From Anadara kagoshimensis (taxonomy: Eukaryota; Mollusca; Bivalvia; Arcoida; Arcidae): 64,000 nt of DNA. Shown here piece by piece: positions 13,001 through 23,059 of this stretch. Location: contig CM037870.1 of NCBI GenBank assembly GCA_021292105.1, positions 15,471,234-15,535,233 of the forward strand, written 5' to 3'. The first letter of the stretch is position 1; each line of letters opens with the position of its first letter. The notes under the pieces were generated by a model. It was not told the origin of the DNA. It searched no databases and was given only the letters and a program-made list of their open reading frames with translations. The translations under genes and the position numbers were made by a program.

Positions 13001-16000
13001 GTATTGACCCTTGAGGTATGAGCTCGTATATATACACAAAATTGTTCAGTAATAGGTGTGGCTAGATTTTGAGGTACATAAAACTCAGTCAATGTTCAGT
13101 AATATTTTTAGGTACATGGCATTGTTCAGCAATGTTACTTGGTTTTGCGGTACATAAAACTGTTCAGTAATATGGACAGGTTTCCAGATAGTTTTGGTAT
13201 CGTATCTCTATTAAAGACAAAGTTTAGCAATGTTTGGAAGAACATGAGATTGTTCAGTAATGTTACTAGGTTTTGTGGTTAAAAAAAAACCTGTTCAGTA
13301 ATATGATCAGGTTTCGAGTAATTACAAAATCTGGTATCTCTATTATATAAGCAATGTTCAGTGATGTTTAGAGTAAATAAAATTGTTCAGTAATGTCAGT
13401 AGGTTTTCCGGCTCATAAAACTCATCGGTTATATGGACATTTTTCGAGGTAGTTGTGGTATCTTCTGATCAAGCTTGTAATTGTATTTGCACCTCTGTTT
13501 GTAGGTTCCACTGTTCGCTGGCCTGTCTTCATCATCTTTGTTCTTATCTATTCTACGATTTTCATATTTTTATTGCTACCAAATGTTCACCTTTTCAAAC
13601 GCTTCAGTAAAGATACAGTAATGAAAATGGACCAAAGGGAAATTACAAAACCCTAACCTTAAGCCTACATTGTATCTCTTTAAAAAATCTCTTCCTACGT
13701 ATACTTAATGCAATTTGTAGGGGACTTCAAACACAAGTGGAGGGAACACATGTACATTTGTATAAACAGAAATGTATATATGTGAATGCATTTATTTCTA
13801 ACAAATATACTGCCTACTTAAGTCAATGTATATCCAAATCACTTTATCAAGAACATTATCTCTTTTATAAAACTACAAAAATTATGTATACAACTCAATT
13901 TTCTTTATACACAGTGTAATCAACCAGAAGCTTAAAACATCTTTGAAATCCCACTTCTTATTCATTGAGGGTCGAGCGGTCAGTTAAAATGATTGATTTG
14001 TATGTTGTATATCATATCCAGTACAGACTTGTCGAAAGTTTAACATTCAGCTAACGAATAAGTGCCGTTTATCTCGATTAGTCGTTAGCTACATTTCCAC
14101 AGCCTTTTTTTGCAGCTATTATCTATCTCTCGACAGTTTTTCGGTCATGGACTATCCATTACTCAGTCACTCGATTGCCGAGCGTACACTACTTTTTGTT
14201 AGGTAAATGTTAAACTTTCGACAGGTCTGTATTATATATATACTATATAATTGTATTTTGCTTAATGGTCCGATATTGATATATCTATTAAGTCAATAGC
14301 CTCATTTGCATAATAATCAGACCACCTCAGAATTCTCATTTCGCGGAGGTTATCATGGCAATGATCTAGACGTTTTGTAATAAATATTTCATTTGTTTAC
14401 AGAAAGCGAGAGGCTTTGTTTGGGGAGCCCAGTATTTATAGACAAGTCAATTTTAGAGCGCTTTGCATACTGCTTCTAGCGAGAATTTCAAAAACTATGC
14501 CTTTTGTTTACAGAAATAAAGGTGTTCTGTTTCGGGATGTTTGTTTTTATTTGCCTGACAATTTTATAGTACTTGTTACAACGAAGCAGCTTCCAACACC
14601 CAGACGCTACTAACACCTTCAACATAACAACAGTTATCCACTATATTAGAATATTAATGTTTTCTAACTGCCCATACATCATATAAATTTGCACATAATG
14701 ACATACCGAAAAATACAGTACAGACCTGCCGAAAGTTTAACACTAAGCTTAAGAATCAGCCCCGAATTGACAGCTCTCCTTGGGTTCTCCCTAGCTACAC
14801 CTAGACAGATTTTCGGCCGCTAGCTACCCATATCTCAACCATCCTGCAGCCGAGCTTGAACGTCTTGCCGTTTGCTTAGTGCTAAACTTTCGACAGGCTA
14901 TGTCAAAACTGTATTCACATTTATTTGTTTCAAAAAGTTTATTTAATTTAGAATTCACAGACGGAGCAAAAACACTTTTAATTTTATCAAGACAGTTATT
15001 TTTAGTACATTGTATCATGAATTTGATATAGTTTGTCTATTACCTTCGCTGATGATGGAGATTCCGAGAGGTCGCCACCATTTTCCATATTGGGGAAACT
15101 TCTTGGATTTCCTCTCATACCACCCTGTATACTATCTGTAAAAGAAAACGATTGAATATCTAACATTTACAAAATAATTGGGAAAATATTAAATATCAAT
15201 AGTTTTGTCGTGTAATTTACCAAGGCTCGAATTCGTTGGCTAACAGCTCATATATGGAAACCTCGTTAGTTATATTTCGATAGAGTTTCGGACGCTACTT
15301 TCTATAAATCTGCATTTTTTACACTGACTATACATATCTGCCATTATGTAACCTAGCTTCTACTCTTTTTTGTAAAATCAGGTATAAATTTTCGATAGGT
15401 CTGCATTGCACGTAATAGTAGGCTTAGCTCTGCCATTTGCCTGTTTAGCCAATTGCTAATTTTTATTATTTCTCGCTCCAAAAAATAGATTTGGCAATTA
15501 TTTAAATCCTAAATGTTTATCATTTTTATATTAGGCAGACAAAAGTCACTTATTTTTCTTTTTACACAAGTATGAACAAGTATCAAGTAAACCAACAAGT
15601 GTTACTAACTGTTAATGAAGAATCGATACAGCAGATTAGAAGAACTGCTTTTGAGACATTTTTGCTGCGTTTACTGGTTTTTCTGGTCGTCTTTGACATA
15701 TTGGCTCCTAAAGTTTACCAATTTTAAATTGGCTACTCTTGCTAAACCTCGGTGACAATGTCGTAATACAGTGCCAAAGTTCCGACAAATTAAAATACAT
15801 ACCCCTTGATCTAATCAAAAACTGTCTTCCTATATCTCAGAGTATTTTCTCTCTAATGACAACTGGTTGAGAAAGCTGAATATCTCTACATGATAAACAT
15901 GTATGACAAATAATTTGTTGACATAATCTCCAAACAGTATTGAACTAGCGATCGTGAAATTGAAATACATACCCCTTGATTTCATCGAAAACTGTCTTCC

Positions 16001-16918
16001 TATCTCAGAGAATGTTCTCTTCATTGACATCTTCCTACCACCAAAGTCATCAGGTGTAGTGGTTTTACGGCGTTTTTGATGTTGATGTCTATGTGAAGCC
16101 ATTATGGCAGCCTTTATTTCATCTCGTAATGAGGATTCTAATAATTTTCCATTAATTAGCTGATCAAGTAACAAATCTGAAAAAATAAAACAAAACATAT
16201 ACAAATGGTTAAATGGTTTAAGCCCTGCTAAAATATATAGAAGTGTTCCTTTTATGACATCCACAAAAATTATAATGTTGGTTAAAAAAAAGCCTAAAAT
16301 GACAGAATAAACCGTTTTTGTAAAATGCATTTCTGCATATATTCATCATGAGTTCATAGATGAGGACAACCGCAAGAAACATACAAAAGTTGGGGTATTC
16401 TTATTGTGTAAGCTGGTGCTTAAAAACAATCACGCATTTACTAAAAAAAGGTGCTTAAAAACAACTACACAATGTATAGTGATGCAATTCTGATCCTTAT
16501 TCTAACGCTGAACAGAAAATTATTTGTCTTGTTTAATAGATAGTTCCATTTAAACTATGTCTATAACTTCATATACCTGCAACTTGTCCTATATGCATGG
16601 CATCCATATCCAACATGACAGCACCGGTAAGTAGAGATGATCTCAGCTCAAACAATGAATGGAGCGAAAGTGAGGCAACGTGGGGTTTGGACCAACGCTC
16701 TCCTCCTTCTTCGACATCCTCTTCATATTTAACCCATCTGTAAGTCAGAATATTGAATAGTTTATTTGACAGCTTAAGACACCGGCTTAAAAGCTTTAAA
16801 AGCTGGGCATAGGAAAGGTATCCGATTATTAGTGTCCAGATTCATTAGATTCATTTTATCCATTCCCATGTTCTATCGCAAAGCAAACGGAAAATTAATA
16901 TCGAACATCAGAGTGGGC

Positions 16919-16988
<70 letters not shown>

Positions 16989-19900
16989 CTGCTTCATATT
17001 CGTTTTTAAGGTTCGGCATCACTTGGAAATATATAATAGTTTGAAAACAGAAACTTCAATAAAGCCTCAAGCAACACTAAAGCTTCTTTAAGCATAACTT
17101 AAAGAAGCTGAAAGAAGGAATGTTTCCATCTTGTGAATCAGTATACACTTAAATATGCAAAGGAAAGTTTTTGTAACATAAATATTGTTTGGCAACTTTT
17201 ACCGTTTTTATAGAAAGCTTTCTCTGTTTCTTACCTGGCTGATTCTCTCCATTGCATTTCATTACAAAGCTTGAATAAAGTGTCCATCTGACAAAAGACT
17301 TTGTGAGATTCAGTGTCCTCATTTTCACCAATAAGTTGTTGAACTTGCTCACTGGGTGTCAATGATGCTAGAAAGGAAAAATAAAATAAAATTTTTTTAA
17401 AATATAAAAAAGAGAAAAATGTTAGGATTTATGCTCTCCTAAATTTTAAAAAAGAGTAAAATGTACATTAGGAAATATAAAATGATGTAGCTGAACTAGA
17501 TAAACAATATCATGGTAGCAGGAAATATTAAACAAAGATCTAAGAAACCCAGCATATCTGAAGTCCCTCGAGTTTCCACATTCTCATTTGAATGTCAATA
17601 TGACCACGCATGTATGTACCTGATCAAACACAAACGTATACTTGACCATATTCAAGTTACAATCCTAAAAGCAAAGTAAAAACTTTGAAATACTGGAAAA
17701 TTAAGTTATACACGTGATCGTCCACCAGGAAAGTGAGGCCGGGTGCTCTAGAAAGGTAAACACCCCAGTGCTTTAATCTGACAAATAATTAAAAACATGG
17801 GCGTACAAACAAGGCAAGACGAGCTAGCAAGCTACATCTGTCGTGTGAAATTAAAATTAAGAACGAAAAGAACATGAAACTATGAGACGACAAATGCATT
17901 CGGGTTATTTTGGGTACACATACACCGTATGTATTTATTTATTTATTTATTTATTTATTTTTTTTTTTTTTTATTTATGTATGTATTGTTGGTGTGTATT
18001 TTCTCGCAGAAACTGTGCGATTTTGGGATTGTTTTCATTTAGAAATAACAATTCAGATTCGACTCTAGAACGATCCTGTTTTTCTTGATTCAGCTATGCG
18101 ATTGTGAAGGTTTTGAACAAAAACTTAAGATTTGATTCAAAGGGGTCCACGGTTTTAATTTCTTCGCTTCAGCTGTGCGATTGTGTACCTTATGAACTAA
18201 CACAGGACGACAAGCTATATAATGTCACACAGAACACGGTCCGGATGTAAGAAAAACAATGTTTTATTTTCTGGACAATACAATGAATAGAAGAAAGAAA
18301 ACGTCTTAATTACGGTGTTACAATGTAGTTAATTAATTAACTCTCCCGTAAATAATGATTAATGAAAAAGGACGTGAAATATATCTTTTATTTCTCCGTC
18401 AAGCTGTAACCGCAAGAAATGTATTATTTACGAACAGGAAATGAACTGACATTATGTTAAAGATCTTGCTTGCTTGCGGTCAATTACAAGTAGGTTTTAC
18501 TTAACCTTTAACCTTTCTTTACAAACCGTTGTGTAACTTTAACAGATAAAGAAGAACATATATATTGTGCAGAACTATATATATATAGACCACCCATTTA
18601 TAAAGGATATCATGCTTTTCTTTAATGTTTATGAACCTTTATATAAAGGACACTAGCTTGTTGTTATAAGGGCAATATACTGTATCATGTATTAAAATCG
18701 TTTTAGTCGCATTGAGAAGACATTCATGAACGAAACTAAACAAGACCGAATTGGGTTTTGAGTCCAGGCAGAATATTTCACTTGTATCAAAACGTCACCT
18801 TCTTAAGATAAATTAGCAAAAATTTTGAACTCTTGCAGTGCCTTCAGGAAAATGTCCACGGAGTGTTCCTTAACGCCTACCCTGAAACGGGACGTTATAT
18901 GTTATTAAAATCTCTTCGTTGCTCTAAATTGTAAAAGCAGGATGCTTGGCAAAACAAACAGTTGCTGCTTTTTCAATTCTTGGTCAGACCCGACAATGAC
19001 TCGAACACCAGCTTCCAACATTAAAAAGGAACGTCAATTCATAAGATACCCCTTATGTTTTCACTCATTTTCAAAAAGCAAAAGAATCGCTGAGCATGGA
19101 CTAAAATATATTTTTGTTACACATTTTGCTTGTTTGTTTTCTTCTTACCGTGTTAGCATGTTTTTGTGGTTTGTTATGTTGCATTGTCTGGAGATAGACG
19201 GGAGGTTCTTATAATTCCGGAGCACATGGCCTCACTTCCCTGGTAGAAGCTTAACATAATTTACCCTACTTAACTATTAGAGTTACAATGATTTGAACAT
19301 GGACCGTTATGTTTATATTTGATAACTACATTTTTTAGATGTAAATTGATTTTTTTTACAGTTTTAAACATGTATAACCTATTTTACATGTATGTCCATG
19401 AACACGTGTACATAATATAAAACGTATGTCTGATTGTATAGGCAAACAATATTGACCTGTCCGCTTGACCTTACATTAAAAATATCCGTCAAAGACCACC
19501 CATTCAATACATTGGTAGTGTTAGAATCCGCAGTTAAAACATAAAAAATTTACATTTCCCGTGATGTAGGCGAAATAAACCCGTGTGTTCCCTTTACATA
19601 AATGTACTGTGCTTAATAAATATTTCAATTAAAGGTCAAGCTGACAGGTCAATGTTGTTTGCCTATGAAATACAATAAGTACCACAAACGATGTACATGT
19701 ATGTACAACATATATTTAAATGGCAAAAGTTACACCAAATCGATAGGAAGTATGAACGACATTTTATACACAGTATAGACCTTTCGAACGTTTAACACTA
19801 AGCAAACCAATTCGCAGCTCATCTCAGCTTCTCGTAAGCTTTGTCATGACAGTTTTCGGCAGCTCTAGCTTTTTGGGTCACAAGCTATGCTTATTTCAGT

Positions 19901-22900
19901 CACCTGACAGTCGATCTTTGACTACTTTTCGGTTTGCTCATTGTTAAACTTTCGACAGACCTGTACCGTACTGATATATACAGATGTTACATTGTATATT
20001 GCCATATAGTAGGTACTTATGGAGATGAACAGCATCATAACACTCAATTAACTTTAGATGTTAGTATTATGGTCTCTATTGATGGAGATTGGTGGGTTTT
20101 CTCTGGACATTTCGGTTCCCCTTCACCAACTTCCTTACTAAAAAAGTGAAAGAATTTTGAATTGGAAGTAAACTGCACTGTCTCTTGCAGTGTTGGGTCC
20201 TCGGTGGTCTAAAGCACGTGTTCATTGATAATAACGCCTCTCACAAGCTAGGTTCGAATCGAATCAAATCTCAGTCTGGACAGTACTTAGTGTAAAACAA
20301 GTTTGTCAGTTTGTTTGTCGATGGTCATTATGGTTCTCTGAGCACACTGGTTCCTTTTACGATCCTGAAACTGACTGTCTCAATATAAGTGACATAATTG
20401 TGACTTGGGAGTAATACTCACTCCCTTACTGCTCTCAACTCTATTAGAGTTTCACTTTATCTTCACTGAATAAATATTAAAATCTGTGAACCCGGATATG
20501 AGGGTGTCCCATAACTTGACTACTTCAAATGATTCATTGTTTATTTACATGATAATTTTACGAGGTTGTTAAACCCTGTTGCTGTTTCACGTATACTCAA
20601 ACAACATTGACCTGTCTGCATGACCTTTCAGTTAAATATTTATTATGGACCGGGAAATTTACATGTATGTAAGGAGAACACAGATTTTTATTTCCTATAC
20701 ATCACAGTAAACATTGTTCGTTGATGTGTTAACACTCCCCGTGTTTTGGTGGGATTATTGTCTACATAAGAATATTCCTAATGCAAGGTCAAGCGGACAG
20801 GTCAATCTTGTTTGCCATACCAGGAAATGGCAAGTCCGCGTTTATAAGGAAACGATATTTATAAAATCTAGTACTGCGAACCAATTTATTCATTTTCGTG
20901 GAAATAACTCATTTATTCATCCTCGTGTTGTTTCAATGGAGACCCTTCTCCACGAATTGTATGTCAACGAAATGAGATGTACAATTTATTGCAAATTCAC
21001 TTAAAACATTAACCAAAAATTGCGAATGTGTCACTCCACGAAATGGTAGGCTATGTCATATTATAAATATTTGAATTTTCTGAATAAAATATTCAAAAAA
21101 TTATAATATGACAAGTTGTCATATTGAATATTTCATTCAGAAGATTCAAAAAATTATAATATGACAGTTTTCCTTAGAACTATAAAAATTAGACACCACG
21201 AAAACATATGATTCCACTGTAGCAAAAAGAACCACTTAAACCCTGAGCATGCATTTTGCATATGTTTGGCTTGTTAAACATCTTCCCAAAATATGACAAT
21301 TATATTCCCACCATCTATAAATAATGTCTTAAAACACATGCAAATTTATGATTAATGTGTTAAAAATAAGGTAAACTCGTGTTTTACCATACCCACATTA
21401 AGAATGGACTTACACAGACATACGCACGTACAATAAACATATAAAATAGTTGTATATCCTGAATATAATAAACTAATAATTTATATATTTATGTTTTTCA
21501 TAAATAATTAAGTAACATTAATGTTATTTCATGCTTGGTTTTTGCTTGACAAAAACGCATAACCCATGAACTGTTTTACAAATGACACTTGAAACAAGAC
21601 GCTTTAGTCTGTTTAAATTAGACGTTTATTAATGACAAGAAAAATTATCCCCAACGCCATGACTGACACCATAGCTGAATTCCACCACCACCGAGTAGGC
21701 CTTACCTGGTAACCCCGTGGCAAATGTTGGTTCAGAGTTCACTGTTGTATAATATATAAATTATGTAAATGGCGTGGGATACAGCGATAATAAAATGTCT
21801 GTACAGTTTTATTTATATTGACAGGGCATGAAACACCATTTCTCCACTCCATACACCATCCCTGGACTTACTACCTCGCTATAAGTGAAAAATTCTTGAC
21901 CGGTGCGTAAACTACGTTACTCCACTCCAAAAACTTAAATAGCATAACGTCATTTGAATTATACATTTGTACTAAAATAATTAGTCTTCAAATATATGAC
22001 ACTGATTAAAACCAAAAATCAGTATCACACTCTCTATCGAATCCCCAATATCACACAATTCTCGGATCATCTCAACTTTGCAGTTCCCCTTGAAACTTTC
22101 TGCGAGTATTACACTTGACATTTTGTATTGATATGCAAAACTCAAATATATTATCCTTATACAGTGCTGATTAGCATTGCGCAGACCGAGAGAGAAAATG
22201 GCCATTAATTTTTACTTAGAAACATAGTAATTAACTTCAACCTGTTGATGTAAGGGATAAATCCACTTCCCATCAGATTAAAAACTTTTTTGTTTTGAGA
22301 TATGTACACCAGTTATGGCGTGACCATGTTAAGCGCATAACGCCTGTTTTTAAGTATTTACCTGGGCTGACGTCCACGTGGTTCATGCCGTCATTTTTAT
22401 CACGGTGTTTTCGGTGTGAATGTTTTCTTGGCCTGTGTGGACGATTGGGTAGGCGTAAACCAATGTACTGCATGCCCGCCCGTTTATTGCTTGCTGAAAT
22501 AGTATAAATGATATGGAGTTAAGATCTAAAAATCAAAGTAAATAATAAAAAGGACCTTCGAATAAGTTCAATTGTTTCTAACATCGCTTCCAATATTGCT
22601 TTGTAGCTTGGCGTTTGGTATTCAAAAAACAATGTAATACAACATGTGACTTGGGGAATACAATGCTTCTCTGTAGCACAGGCATACTGACTCGGTGAGA
22701 CAACACATGAAACTCGCCCTTTTCTTAGACAAATAGTCTCAACTAACAGCATTGATTCTACTTGATATGGTATCGCTTTTACAAATCAGCATTTCTGACA
22801 GGGTTTTCAGTGCTTCATGTATTTAGGCTTTCGATGAATCAAAAATGGTCTTGCTCTAGATCTGTGTAATTGTTGGTATGTACAAGTATAATGTATTTAC

Positions 22901-23021
22901 ATTTGTGATTTATCCTGGACATTTTTCATAATTATTCCATGGAATTTGAAAATACCATGACCATATTTCATTATACAATTTTAACCTGATTGATCGATTG
23001 ATTGCTTGATTGATTGATTGC

Positions 23022-23059
<38 letters not shown>

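Noticed and set aside
15789-15851. Second exon 5 as a mutually exclusive alternative exon
   Set aside because: It has a 2-bp insertion, in-frame stops and no matching acceptor half, so it is a relic.
16832-17044. 70-residue frame with Arg-Glu repeats
   Set aside because: It is the translation of the (GA)n microsatellite.
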